In this document: positions 8,220-16,883 of the stretch, in pieces
How positions within the stretch are numbered: position 1 is the first letter of the stretch
Layout: every line of letters begins with the position of its first letter
Assembly (NCBI GenBank): GCA_902727865.1
Contig: CACVAQ010000102.1
Span: 1-40,218 of the forward strand
From: an uncultured Aureispira sp.
Lineage (GTDB): Bacteria > Bacteroidota > Bacteroidia > Chitinophagales > Saprospiraceae
DNA length: 40,218 nucleotides
Direction of reading: 5' to 3'
The notes under the pieces: generated by a model
The model's input: only the letters and a program-made list of their open reading frames with translations
Database searches by the model: none
Told to the model about the DNA's origin: nothing
Translations under genes and position numbers: made by a program

Positions 8220-9047
8220 TTATTCTTTTATTTCAACACACAAAGCCGTTATATCATCAAATTGTTCTTCTCCACGTTCGAATAATAAAATATCCAAAAC
8301 AATCCTTTCCACGGTGTCTTTTACATTTTTAAACGGTCGTTTTAAAGAGTCAAACAATCGAGTTTCTGAAAACAACTCTAAAGCACTGTTGTGTGCCTCT
8401 GTAATACCATCTGTATACGCAAAAATAACATCTCCAACAGACAAAGAAACGACAGATTCTCCATAGACAATATCTTCCATTGCAGCGACGACGGGGCCAT
8501 GCAATGTAGACAACTTGACTAAGGTGCCATCTTTCTGAAGAATCAATGTTGGATTATGCCCTGCGTTGGTATACGTCATTTCTTTTTTAGCCAAATCAAT
8601 AATTCCCATGAATACCGTAGTAAACATATAGTCGGGATTATTGGCGGCCATCTCCTGATTCACATGGCTCATAATGCTTGCCGTTGAAAAATCAGTTGCG
8701 GCCCTTGATTTTAACAAGGCCTTGCCTACAGCCATCATAAACCCAGCTGCAACACCTTTTCCAGAAACATCGCCCACTACGATTGCCAATTTATTATCAT
8801 CTAATAAATAATAATCATAGAAATCCCCCCCTACTTCTCTAGCAGAAATCAACTTTGCATATAACTCCACGTCAGAACGTCCTCCAAAATCAGGATGACT
8901 GATAGGAATCATATTCAGTTGAATATCTTTTGCTAGATTCAGCTCCGCTTCCATGCGCACCATCTGCTCCTTCAAAAGCGCAATTTTTTGCACTTGTTGG
9001 GCTACAATATTGGCAGTATCCTTAGATTCGTTTGCTTCTTTACCCAT
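8220..9047 (-). CDS. SpoIIE/RsbU-type PP2C serine phosphatase
   Basis: This 275-residue protein has an N-terminal coiled coil (about residues 12-42, VQKIALLKEQMVRMEAELN) and then a SpoIIE-class PP2C domain. Metal-binding motifs are all present: EVGGDFYDY, VVGDVSGKGVAAGF, the YTNAGHNP turn, FAYTDGITEA and a final FDDITALCVEI. Enzymes of this class dephosphorylate the STAS anti-anti-sigma protein and so activate it. There is no PAS, GAF, REC or membrane input domain, only the coiled coil. Its input must therefore come from another protein, plausibly the chemosensory genes just upstream. It lies 30 bp after the STAS gene. Confidence 0.92.
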   Translation of the reverse strand: MGKEANESKDTANIVAQQVQKIALLKEQMVRMEAELNLAKDIQLNMIPISHPDFGGRSDVELYAKLISAREVGGDFYDYYLLDDNKLAIVVGDVSGKGVAAGFMMAVGKALLKSRAATDFSTASIMSHVNQEMAANNPDYMFTTVFMGIIDLAKKEMTYTNAGHNPTLILQKDGTLVKLSTLHGPVVAAMEDIVYGESVVSLSVGDVIFAYTDGITEAHNSALELFSETRLFDSLKRPFKNVKDTVERIVLDILLFERGEEQFDDITALCVEIKE

Positions 9048-9077
9048 TTTTTAATTTATAATATCAAATGATAATTT

Positions 9078-9410
9078 TTAGTTAAAATTTGTCACGGCTT
9101 CTTCCAAAGATTTTTTCACATCTAGAATTTGGCTAAAGCCAGAAATATCCAAAATTTCTTGAACCACCTCATTTGCATTACAAATTCGGAACAAGCCTCC
9201 TGATGCTTTAAGTTTTTTAGCCGTTCCCAAAAAAACACGTAACCCAGCACTACTAACAAAAACGGTCTTAGCTAAATTAAAAATAATTTTCTGATTACTT
9301 TCTAAATACTTATTTACTTCCATTTCTGCTCTAGGAGCAGTTCCCGTATCTAATTGACCAACAAAATCTAAAATCAACATATCTTCTTTTGTTGTACTTA
9401 CGATATCCAT
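9078..9410 (-). CDS. STAS-domain anti-anti-sigma factor (RsbV/SpoIIAA-like)
   Basis: This 110-residue protein is a complete single STAS domain. The sequence runs through DFVGQLDTGTAPRAEMEVNK, then IIFNLAKTVFVSSAGLRVFLG. The phosphorylatable serine is expected within VSSAGL (Ser53 or Ser54). In partner switching the unphosphorylated form binds the RsbW-like kinase and frees its target; the SpoIIE phosphatase restores that form. It lies between cheR and the phosphatase gene, so the chemosensory and partner-switch genes are contiguous on one strand. Confidence 0.92.
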   Translation of the reverse strand: MDIVSTTKEDMLILDFVGQLDTGTAPRAEMEVNKYLESNQKIIFNLAKTVFVSSAGLRVFLGTAKKLKASGGLFRICNANEVVQEILDISGFSQILDVKKSLEEAVTNFN

Positions 9411-9498
9411 TTCTTATGTATTATTTTATAAATTAATAGTTTATTGACCCCTTACGATGGTCCTAGCTTTTATAGAATCTACCGCCTATTATAACAAA

Positions 9499-10341
9499 CT
9501 ATTTATAATTCAAATTTTTCCTGTAAATTCTAGTTTTTGAACAATGCAAGGTAAACATTTCTTTAGATTTATAAGGCAGCATATCATAATAACCTATTAT
9601 AAAGAAGCCATCATCCGCCAATGCGTCATAAAAAAGCTTTAAAACCTTCATTTTTAAAACTCGATCGAAATAAAGCATCACATTTCTACAGAAAATAATT
9701 TTAAAGCGTTCTCCCATTTCATCCTGCACCAAATTATGGCGTTCAAACCGAACATGTTTTTTTAGTTGTTTAATCACCTCAAAGCTCTGCTCCTGTTTAG
9801 AAAAATAACGGTCTACATTCCCTTCGGGATTGTACAAAGCATACGATTTGGCACATTTGTCCCAGATAATATTATTGTAGCGTCCTGCCTTTGCTTGAGC
9901 AAGTGCTTTCGTACTTAAATCGGTTGCAAGTATCCTTGACTTATGCAACAGAAAACGTTCTTTCAAGACTATACCCATGGTATAAATTTCTTCTCCAGTA
10001 GAACAGCCTGCATGCCAAATCGTTAATTCATTCTGATAACCGACTTGTTTAAGAACATCTTCTTTTATTTTTTGCCACAAATCATAATTCCTAAAAAACT
10101 CTGTCAAATTGACCAGAAGTTCATCTATATAAGATATGATTAGTGATTTGTCTCTCAACATTTGCGCCCATAAGCCAAGCATCGACTCCAAATCTTTTTT
10201 TGAAATCAGCCGCACCAAACCTCTTTTCAGCGACTTTTGTTCATAACGTGTAAAGTCCAACCCAAAACGAGTTTTTACGGCTGTCGTAAACGCATTTAGC
10301 TCCTCATCGGTTATTTGTAATCGTCCAGGTTTTTGTAGCAT
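9499..10341 (-). CDS. cheR: CheR chemoreceptor glutamate methyltransferase
   Basis: This 280-residue protein has the usual CheR order. An N-terminal helical domain (ITDEELNAFTTAVKTRFGLDF) is followed by LLVNLTEFFRNYDLW and a SAM-binding methyltransferase domain with the glycine motif HAGCSTGEEIYTMG and the late motif IIFCRNVMLYFDR. CheR adds methyl groups from S-adenosylmethionine to glutamates of chemoreceptors during adaptation. There is no TPR tail, so this is the minimal form. The ATG lies two bases after the stop of the CheX/CheC-like gene, so the two are translationally coupled. The receptor in this cluster is the obvious substrate. Confidence 0.94.
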   Translation of the reverse strand: MLQKPGRLQITDEELNAFTTAVKTRFGLDFTRYEQKSLKRGLVRLISKKDLESMLGLWAQMLRDKSLIISYIDELLVNLTEFFRNYDLWQKIKEDVLKQVGYQNELTIWHAGCSTGEEIYTMGIVLKERFLLHKSRILATDLSTKALAQAKAGRYNNIIWDKCAKSYALYNPEGNVDRYFSKQEQSFEVIKQLKKHVRFERHNLVQDEMGERFKIIFCRNVMLYFDRVLKMKVLKLFYDALADDGFFIIGYYDMLPYKSKEMFTLHCSKTRIYRKNLNYK

Positions 10342-10343
10342 GT

Positions 10344-10943
10344 TTAGACACTAACCCTTTTAATATCGTCAATAAAAGAGTTGTCCATAAACCATAAAAA
10401 CATAGGGCTAAATGATTTTTCTTTTGCCAAAAAGTTAGTCTTAAAATTAATAACATGCGACTGGTCGTCTAAACGATCCTGTATAAACCCCTCAAAATCA
10501 CCAGAATCAATAGTATCCAACTGAGGGACAGCACCGTGCATTTTTCGTTTTAATAAATTGGCAAATTGAGTAATCACTGCTGCTGCAATGATATTATCAA
10601 CCTCCAATAAAATAGCATCCTTCATCGTTTCAAACAAAACAGGATCGTTCGTTACTTCAGGAGGCAAGGCTGCTTTTTGTAACATTTCAGCTTCTTTATC
10701 TGTAAAGATCAAACAACAAAGCCCCTCTAATTCTCCGACCACTTCTGTTGTCAGCAAATGCACTTTCCCAGTACATCCTAATATTAAAGGCGTTTTATCT
10801 GCAATGCCCAAATTACTGACACCTATTTGGTCAACTACGATTGGTTCTTTCATAAAGAAAGAAAGTGTTTGCGCAGCACTACTCAAACCTTGATTTATAA
10901 TAGTTTTAGCGGTCTGCATTTCTGTTTTGTTAAAAACTTCCAT
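10344..10943 (-). CDS. CheX/CheC-like chemotaxis phosphatase
   Basis: This 199-residue protein resembles the CheC/CheX/FliY class that dephosphorylates CheY-P. One E-x-x-N catalytic motif is visible in AILLEVDNIIAAAV, preceded by strands such as LILGCTGKVHLLTTEVVGELEG that fit the alpha/beta fold. Only one motif is clear; CheC normally has two and CheX one, so I call it CheX/CheC-like. The C-terminal 60 residues or so (from GDFEGFIQDRLDD) look like a family-specific extension. Its position between cheA and cheR supports the role, since these enzymes replace CheZ in many bacteria. Confidence 0.7.
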   Translation of the reverse strand: MEVFNKTEMQTAKTIINQGLSSAAQTLSFFMKEPIVVDQIGVSNLGIADKTPLILGCTGKVHLLTTEVVGELEGLCCLIFTDKEAEMLQKAALPPEVTNDPVLFETMKDAILLEVDNIIAAAVITQFANLLKRKMHGAVPQLDTIDSGDFEGFIQDRLDDQSHVINFKTNFLAKEKSFSPMFLWFMDNSFIDDIKRVSV

Positions 10944-10972
10944 ATTATTCTGTTGTCTTATGTTGTCTTTTA

Positions 10973-12772
10973 TTAGCCCAATGTAGCGATGTTTGTCCCG
11001 ATTCGTTTTTCCTTAAATAAATGCGAAAGAATACTAACAATATCGAGTACCAAACACATTCTCCCTGTTCCTAAAATAGTTACGCCGCTAAACAGAGCGA
11101 CATTATCAATAGGTGAAGGCAATTTCTTTTCCACAATTTCCTTCTGCTGCATCAATTTATCTACCACCAAACCGACCAAGCGATTATTATAACTTACGAT
11201 AACAATATCTAAATTAGGGCTGTCTTCCATTTGGTCGAAATGTTTATGCAAACTTCCTTTTGCGTCTAAATCCTTCATAGACTCTAGGTCAAACAAATCT
11301 TTTAGAAATACAATAGAAATTGTTTTGCCCAAATAAGTAGCAATTAAGCCCGTATTAATTTTATGAATTTCTTCCTTAGGCATCGAAATCACGGCTTCGG
11401 TATGAGCCAAAGCGATCGCAAATTCTTGCTGATCCAGTTGAAATAGCAAGGCCGCTTTAACGGCCATAGAAGAAGGCAAACCCAATGTAAAGGTTGTCCC
11501 TTTCCCTAGTTCTGTTTCTACCGAAATTTTACCTCCAATAGATTCAACGGCCATTCTTACCACATCCAATCCAACACCTCGTCCCGATATTTCGGTCACG
11601 ACTTCAGCATTAGAAAATCCTGGTTCGAATAAGCACAATAAAATTTCTTCTCTTGAAATAATAGGTGCATATTCCTTTGGAATCAAACCTTTTGCGACTG
11701 CCTTTTTCTTAATTTTATCTACATCAACGCCATGTCCATCATCACTAATTTCAATATAAACCGTATCCTTCTCATTTCTAGCCCTCAAGGTCACTGTTCC
11801 TTGCTCAGGTTTCCCCAACTTCAGGCGTTCTTCTGGAGGCTCAATACCATGTCCAACAGAATTTCGAACTAGATGCACCAAAGAATCACTCATCGTCTTC
11901 AACACGTTTCGATCAATCTCACTCTCTGTCCCCTCTAAAACCAAATCAACTTTCTTATGCTCGATCACCGCTGCATCTCTCAACACTCGATGAAATTTGT
12001 TAAATAAGAAACCAACTTGTACCAAGCGGACATCCATGACACTATATTGTAAATCTGATGTCAAGCGATGCAAACGAGCCATATCACTATTCATTCCTTT
12101 TTCTGCCGCTCGCTGCGCAATCAAAGTATCTTTTTCTATAATCAGTTCTCCTACAATATTCAGCAATTCATCTAACTTTCGGACAGGAACTTGTACCATA
12201 TCCGAAAGGATAATTTTATGTCCTTTATTTTCCCCCTCCTCTTCCTCAAATACATTCGGTTCACTTAGAAGTAGATCTTCTGCTAGTTTTTTTTCAGCCT
12301 TATCTAAAGGATTTTCAGTAGCGTTGGTCTTGTTGGTTAACGCTTCTTCTGTTTTAACAGGATTTTTTTCATTTTCAGCCTCGTGATAAGCTTTCGCTTT
12401 GCGCAAAGCGACTTGGAGTTTGGTGCGAATTCCTTTATAGCGAACCTTCGTTCCTGTTTTAACCGCTTGAATCAAGTCTCCTAAAATATCATTCGCTCTA
12501 AACAAGGATTGAAACAAGACGCTATCTAAAGTCACCCGTCTTAATTTCACTTCATTAAAAATATCCTCCATTACATGACTCAACTCAGCAATGGCATCAA
12601 ATCCCATCCCCATAGCATTGCCTTTGAGCGTATGCGTTATTCTAAAAATGGCGTCAATAGCAGGTCGGCTTTCGTTATTTTTCTCCAATTCCGTAAACAG
12701 ACGATTCAGCTCTTCATAGCTCTCTTCTGCTTCTGCTAGAAACATTTCTTTATATTCCTCTTCTTTTGCCAT
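10973..12772 (-). CDS. cheA: CheA sensor histidine kinase
   Basis: This 599-residue CheA starts with an HPt domain holding the phosphorylated His47 in ITHTLKGNAMGMG. An acidic linker follows, with no recognisable P2 CheY-binding domain. Next come the dimerisation helices (PVRKLDELLNIVGELIIEKD), the HATPase domain with the N-box LVHLVRNSVGHGIEPPEERL, the G1 box EISDDGHGVD and the G2 box ISGRGVGLDVVRMAVESIGG, and a C-terminal CheW-like P5 domain. It autophosphorylates in receptor arrays and passes phosphate to the CheY and CheB encoded just upstream. The N-box residue after NSV is Gly rather than Asp (usually NSVDHGIE), which is worth noting. It lies 135 bp downstream of cheB. Confidence 0.94.
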   Translation of the reverse strand: MAKEEEYKEMFLAEAEESYEELNRLFTELEKNNESRPAIDAIFRITHTLKGNAMGMGFDAIAELSHVMEDIFNEVKLRRVTLDSVLFQSLFRANDILGDLIQAVKTGTKVRYKGIRTKLQVALRKAKAYHEAENEKNPVKTEEALTNKTNATENPLDKAEKKLAEDLLLSEPNVFEEEEGENKGHKIILSDMVQVPVRKLDELLNIVGELIIEKDTLIAQRAAEKGMNSDMARLHRLTSDLQYSVMDVRLVQVGFLFNKFHRVLRDAAVIEHKKVDLVLEGTESEIDRNVLKTMSDSLVHLVRNSVGHGIEPPEERLKLGKPEQGTVTLRARNEKDTVYIEISDDGHGVDVDKIKKKAVAKGLIPKEYAPIISREEILLCLFEPGFSNAEVVTEISGRGVGLDVVRMAVESIGGKISVETELGKGTTFTLGLPSSMAVKAALLFQLDQQEFAIALAHTEAVISMPKEEIHKINTGLIATYLGKTISIVFLKDLFDLESMKDLDAKGSLHKHFDQMEDSPNLDIVIVSYNNRLVGLVVDKLMQQKEIVEKKLPSPIDNVALFSGVTILGTGRMCLVLDIVSILSHLFKEKRIGTNIATLG

Positions 12773-12907
12773 TCTTAATGATTAAATAATATTATTCTAA
12801 ATACAATATAATAATACTTCGTAGGTTTTCTAGTTTTTCACAAAAAAACATAAGAACCATTTTATACAACTTAAAATATTCTGTACCTAGTTTTATTTCT
12901 TTTATTT

Positions 12908-13984
12908 TTACGCCAAACAACTCACTAAAAAAGCAGCAATTTCGTCCAAATGAACCACTTGCTTTACGGCCTCCATTTCAACAGCCGCTTTAGGCATTCC
13001 ATAAACGATACAAGACGCCTCACTTTGTGCAATCGTGTAACTTCCCGCAGCTTTCATTGCCTTCAAGCCTATTGCACCATCTTTGCCCATTCCCGAAAGA
13101 ACAACACCAATAGCCCTTTTTTTATACGTTTTTGCCACAGAAAGCATTAGGGCATCAATAGAAGGATTATTATATGCTACAAATTGTTCTTCAGTTACTG
13201 CAAAGACATAGCTTCCTTTTTTACGTTCTATCGTCAGATTTATATCCCCTGGTGCCAAATAAACATTCCCAGCGATCAATTTAGCTCCTTGCTCAGCGAT
13301 ACTAACCTGCAATGGCGTCAATTGATCCAAGCGACTTGCAAAAGCAGCCATAAAACTCGCTGGCATATGTTGTGCAATAACAACTGGAATCGTTAAGTTC
13401 TTAGGCAAGCGTGTCAATATTCGCTCTAAAGCACGTGGTCCTCCTGTAGAAGCCCCTAAGACAATGCAATCATAAGAAATGAATTTGTCAAAAGAATGTT
13501 CATGAATATTGGATGTGATAGGATTTTTTAGCACTTCTTCTAGATTAATCGTGCTAGCTACCTTTATTTTTTTAATTAAATCTTGTTTTACCTCATCCAT
13601 ATTCACCCGATTCTTAGCAGGTTTATTCAGGTAGTCAATTGCCCCCAACTTCAAACCTTCCAATATAGGGTCCATATCTACATTACCTATAGAAGATAAT
13701 ATAATAATGGGAGTAGGACAATGCTTCATAATCTCTATGACGCCATAAATACCATCATACTCTCCCATATTAACATCCATCAAAACAACATCAGGTTTCA
13801 ACTCTTCTGTTGACACATAAGCTGATTTACCATTATTGACTTGTCCTACAACATCAATATCGGGGTCCGTATTAATAATATCATTGATTAGAATACGCAT
13901 CAATGCAGAATCATCTGCGATGAGTACCCGAATCTGTTTTTTCTTGTTCACGGTACCTGATTTAATCTTGCATTTCTTTGTCAA
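12908..13984 (-). CDS. cheB: CheB receptor methylesterase (REC + catalytic domain)
   Basis: This 358-residue protein has a receiver domain (RVLIADDSALMR, phosphoacceptor in VVLMDVNMGEYDG) and a C-terminal methylesterase domain. The latter has the Ser nucleophile region LGASTGGPRALE, the QHMPASFMAAFASRL His segment and the VVLSGMGKDGAIGLKAM Asp segment. It removes methyl groups from receptor glutamates and competes with CheY for CheA phosphate. The annotated ATG overlaps the end of cheY by 23 bp. A GTG at codon 12 (GTVNKKKQIRV) is an alternative start that would avoid most of the overlap; the receiver domain begins after either. Confidence 0.95.
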   Translation of the reverse strand: MTKKCKIKSGTVNKKKQIRVLIADDSALMRILINDIINTDPDIDVVGQVNNGKSAYVSTEELKPDVVLMDVNMGEYDGIYGVIEIMKHCPTPIIILSSIGNVDMDPILEGLKLGAIDYLNKPAKNRVNMDEVKQDLIKKIKVASTINLEEVLKNPITSNIHEHSFDKFISYDCIVLGASTGGPRALERILTRLPKNLTIPVVIAQHMPASFMAAFASRLDQLTPLQVSIAEQGAKLIAGNVYLAPGDINLTIERKKGSYVFAVTEEQFVAYNNPSIDALMLSVAKTYKKRAIGVVLSGMGKDGAIGLKAMKAAGSYTIAQSEASCIVYGMPKAAVEMEAVKQVVHLDEIAAFLVSCLA

Positions 13985-14330
13985 TAACCTCTAATAAACT
14001 CTCTGTTGTAAAGGGTTTGACAATGTAAGCCGCAGCACCTAAACTCATGCCTTCTTGAATCACAGAATCTTGGCCAACGGCACTAATCATAATGACTTTA
14101 GATGGAATATTTTCATCCTCTTTTAATACCCTCAAAATATCTGTACCAATCATATCAGGTAAGATATTATCTAAGGTAATTAAATCTGGTAGTAAGTCCA
14201 AAGCCATGTCAATTGCCGATTCTCCATTGGCAGCCTGTCCGACTACTTCGTACCCAGCTGCTGTCAAAGCAGAATTAATCATTGTACGCATGTACAAGGA
14301 ATCATCTACAATTAAAACTCGTTTACTCAT
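13962..14330 (-). CDS. cheY: CheY-like single-domain response regulator
   Basis: This 122-residue stand-alone receiver has the acidic pair D9-D10 in LIVDDS, the phosphoacceptor Asp54 (LITLDNILPDM), the switch Thr/Ser region in MISAVGQ and the conserved Lys in YIVKPFT. It has no output domain, so it acts by protein-protein contact. The organism shows no flagellar genes here, so the target is not necessarily a flagellar motor; gliding control or the neighbouring partner switch are candidates. It overlaps cheB and follows the STAS-like array after a 134-bp gap. Confidence 0.9.
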   Translation of the reverse strand: MSKRVLIVDDSLYMRTMINSALTAAGYEVVGQAANGESAIDMALDLLPDLITLDNILPDMIGTDILRVLKEDENIPSKVIMISAVGQDSVIQEGMSLGAAAYIVKPFTTESLLEVIDKEMQD

Positions 14331-14464
14331 TTTATTTTTTATTTATACTTAATTTTTATAACGCTAGTTTTCTTTCTTATACTGTTATTGCCGAACGAAT
14401 GATTCTTCTAAAATAGCTAAAATTTTAACTTCTTCCCTAGATTAGCCCAATCAATATTCGCAAA

Positions 14465-14887
14465 CTACTTTTTATTCTCTTCTAGTTGCTCTAACAACCA
14501 TTTTATTCCCGCTTCTTTTTTTGTAAAAAGCTTAATCGGTACAGATCTTCCCATTTCATTTGGTTTTCCTCCAAAGAGTTTAAAATATAAATTCCCCATT
14601 ATTTTGGCCCCATATGAATTTAAAACCAACGCTCGGGCAACCTCACCTAATTCAATATTTTGATAAAAATCAAGTATATCTTTACTCGTATGTTTATCTG
14701 CGACTTCAATATAAAGCGCTTTGTCCTGTTTATTATCAATTAACTTTTTAAGTTTTTCGGTATCCCTTTTTACAATGTCTAGCGTATCTGCTTCATTCCA
14801 ATCTTCGTTATCTACTATTTCTATAATATTATCAGACCTTAATATATAGCTTACTATAGTTGCTTTAATAATTTGTACTGTTTCCAC
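14465..14887 (-). CDS. STAS/SEC14-like paralogue 1 of 4
   Basis: This 140-residue protein belongs to a tandem family of four in this cluster. The shared order is a beta N-terminus, an N-[ED]-D-W turn (IVDNEDWNEADTL), a helix, a strand with E-V-A-D-K-H, then LGEVARALVLNSYGAKIMGNLY, the invariant G-K-P-N-E-x-G-R, a PIKLFTKKEAG strand and a final helix IKWLLEQLEE. The fold pattern and the PxKLFTxxxxAxxWL ending resemble small SpoIIAA-like/STAS-SEC14 proteins of Bacteroidota. No DSxG-type phosphoserine motif is evident. It is the copy nearest cheY. I infer a regulatory or scaffold role. Confidence 0.72.
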   Translation of the reverse strand: METVQIIKATIVSYILRSDNIIEIVDNEDWNEADTLDIVKRDTEKLKKLIDNKQDKALYIEVADKHTSKDILDFYQNIELGEVARALVLNSYGAKIMGNLYFKLFGGKPNEMGRSVPIKLFTKKEAGIKWLLEQLEENKK

Positions 14888-15223
14888 GGAATGTATTTTT
14901 AGGCTACATTTAGTACTTCATCACAACCTAGTCTACATAATATAATATAGTAGTGTATTGAAGCCTATTGTTTGTTCTCTTTTTGTTCTTGAAGTTATTT
15001 AAGAATAAGCTACCATTTCACAGAAGGCATCTAATCTCAGCGAAATCCTTACCATTTCTAGTGTATGTACTTCCATTATAACACTTTTTTTCAAAAAAAA
15101 ATATTTCATCGACACAAAACGGTTCGCTTTTATTTTTTTCTATTTCTTGAAGAATGTCGTTTTAGCGAAAAAAATAGACTCTATTTTTTAACGACTAATT
15201 TTGTTCAACTATTTAAATAAAAT
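14888..15223. other. 336-bp spacer within the STAS-like array
   Basis: This spacer holds no convincing gene. It contains T-rich runs and, next to paralogue 2, a short perfect hairpin at 15169-15189. The size suggests that paralogue 1 has its own promoter or leader rather than being tightly coupled to paralogue 2. Confidence 0.6.
15169..15189 (-). terminator. Possible terminator or attenuator after STAS-like paralogue 2
   Basis: A 9-bp perfect stem (AAAAAATAG/CTATTTTTT) with a 3-nt loop lies 35 bp past the stop of paralogue 2. The stem is very AT-rich, so it may only attenuate. It splits the array into an upstream and a downstream transcript if active. Confidence 0.45.
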
Positions 15224-15646
15224 TTATTGTTTTGCTCTTTTTACTTCCTGCAACAACCATTTAATGGCTTCTTTTTTTTTCGTAAAAAGCTTAATCGGAA
15301 CGACTCGTCCTGCTTCATTTGGTTTTCCTCCAAATAATTTCAAATATAAATTCCCCATGATTCTCGATCCAAAGGAATTGATCAATAAAGCTCGGGCAAC
15401 TTCTCCAAATTCAACCGTTTGATAATAATGAATGAGCTCCTTGCTAAGGTGTTTATCTCCGACTTTAATAAAAACACCTTTACTTCTTTGTCCTTCAACA
15501 AGTTTTTTAAATAATAAAGTATCCTGTTTTGCAGCGTCCAAAGTATTGGGTTGATCCCAATCCTCATTATCAGATATTTCTACAATATCATCTAGTCTTG
15601 ATAGATAATTTACGATGTTTCCTGTTACTATTTTTTCTTTATCCAT
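15224..15646 (-). CDS. STAS/SEC14-like paralogue 2 of 4
   Basis: This 140-residue protein is the closest relative of paralogue 1. It shares ISDNEDWDQPNTLDAAK, the KVGDKHLSKELIHYYQ segment, FGEVARALLINSFGSRIMGNLYLKL, the invariant GGKPNEAGRVVPIKLFTKK and the terminal helix AIKWLLQEVKRAK. Differences are spread along the sequence, which points to old duplication with maintained function rather than a recent copy. As in the other copies there is no signal peptide or membrane segment, so it acts in the cytoplasm. Confidence 0.72.
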   Translation of the reverse strand: MDKEKIVTGNIVNYLSRLDDIVEISDNEDWDQPNTLDAAKQDTLLFKKLVEGQRSKGVFIKVGDKHLSKELIHYYQTVEFGEVARALLINSFGSRIMGNLYLKLFGGKPNEAGRVVPIKLFTKKKEAIKWLLQEVKRAKQ

Positions 15647-15849
15647 AGCGCCTATATATTCAATCCGTTTATACCATCAAGACTTCGTCAAGCTTCGTTT
15701 TAGATATAGCTGCTTAATTTTCAAGCGCATATAATTTAGCAACAGCACCTTCGTCAGTATCCTTAGATGCTCTCTGACTGCGTAATTGCTCCCATCATCT
15801 TCAAAGGATATCAAATCGGCCTACGACTAGGCGACGAATTAACCTTCTT

Positions 15850-16266
15850 TTATTTATTTTCAGCAGCGTCTATTTGTTCAAATAGCCAGGCTTCAGCCAC
15901 TTCTTTTTTGGTAAAAAGTTTCATTGGAACAATTCTTCCTGCTTCGTTTGGTTTTTCTTTTGATAATTTAAGGTATAAATTACCAATAACCTTAGCTCCA
16001 TAAGAAGTCAAGAGTAATGCTCTCGCAACTTCCCCCCACTCAGCAGCCTGATAACAATCCAACAGTTTTTTTTCTATATGTCTATTCGGTACTTCAAACA
16101 AAATAGCTCTATTCGGTTGACCACCAAAAACTTCTTTAATGGCTGCTATATCTTTTTTTATCGTTGTGAGGGTATCTGGGTCCGTCCAGTCTTCATTATT
16201 AGATGCATGGACAATACCATCTGGTCTTAAGGTAATCGTCAACGCACCTGTTTTGTACTCTTTCAT
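15850..16266 (-). CDS. STAS/SEC14-like paralogue 3 of 4
   Basis: This 138-residue member of the array has HASNNEDWTDPDTLTTIKKD, FEVPNRHIEKKLLDCYQ, WGEVARALLLTSYGAKVIGNLYLKL and the ending AGRIVPMKLFTKKEVAEAWLFEQ. It differs from copies 1, 2 and 4 in having SKEKPNE rather than FGGKPNE before the conserved turn. The gene lies 203 bp upstream of paralogue 2 and 44 bp after paralogue 4. The part of the spacer at 15647-15849 shows no gene. Confidence 0.72.
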   Translation of the reverse strand: MKEYKTGALTITLRPDGIVHASNNEDWTDPDTLTTIKKDIAAIKEVFGGQPNRAILFEVPNRHIEKKLLDCYQAAEWGEVARALLLTSYGAKVIGNLYLKLSKEKPNEAGRIVPMKLFTKKEVAEAWLFEQIDAAENK

Positions 16267-16310
16267 TGGGACATTTTTTAACTTTTATGCTTTCCTATTT
16301 CTTTCTATAA

Positions 16311-16691
16311 TCATTCCTCAGCTTCTTTGTTTTTTATAAAAAGTTTCACAGGAACGACCCTCCCCGTTTCATTTGGTTTTCCTCCAAATAATTTCAAATA
16401 TAAATTCCCCGTCACCTTTGCACCAAATGAGTTTAAAAGCAAGGCTTGTGCAACAAGGCCTGCTTTAGTAGACTGATAATAATTTAAGACCTCTTTAGAT
16501 GCATGTCTATTGGGTATTTCAATCCAACAAGCTCTCGCTGGATTTTCATCTGTAAGTGTTTTAATTATAGCCATAATTTTCTTTGCATTTTCCAAGGTTC
16601 CACCCCCCTTCCAATCGTCATTCGTAAGTAAGGCTATAATATCATCGTCTCTCAAGACAATCGTCATTTCATCTGTATGATACTCTTTCAT
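16311..16691 (-). CDS. STAS/SEC14-like paralogue 4 of 4, C-terminally short
   Basis: This 126-residue copy is the first of the four to be transcribed. It keeps LLTNDDWKGGGTLENAKK, EIPNRHASKEVLNYYQ, LVAQALLLNSFGAKVTGNLYLKL and FGGKPNETGRVVPVKLF but ends KNKEAEE. The terminal W-L-x-E-Q helix present in the other three is missing. Reading the following bases in the other two frames does not restore that helix, so this is a true truncation or a specialised short form, not a simple frameshift. It also has GLVAQAL where the others have GEVARAL. Confidence 0.7.
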   Translation of the reverse strand: MKEYHTDEMTIVLRDDDIIALLTNDDWKGGGTLENAKKIMAIIKTLTDENPARACWIEIPNRHASKEVLNYYQSTKAGLVAQALLLNSFGAKVTGNLYLKLFGGKPNETGRVVPVKLFIKNKEAEE

Positions 16692-16883
16692 TACATCCTA
16701 TGTAGGGTCTTATAGTACATTAACTCAGTAAAAAAAGCCTTACCCCCTTGAATTACAGTCAATTAACAATATATACTAAACAACTACAAATCAATCTAAT
16801 AATTTTTTTTTTAAAATTTCCGTCTAAAAATCAAAAAAACATCGAACGATCCGTATTAAGAACTTAAATAGTATCATTTCGGT

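Noticed and set aside
13184-13396. Plus-strand frames within the che genes
   Set aside because: They lie opposite clear che coding sequence and have no recognisable features.
16270-16311. Frameshift as the cause of the short fourth STAS-like copy
   Set aside because: Reading on in the alternative frame that I checked does not give the conserved W-L-x-E-Q helix.
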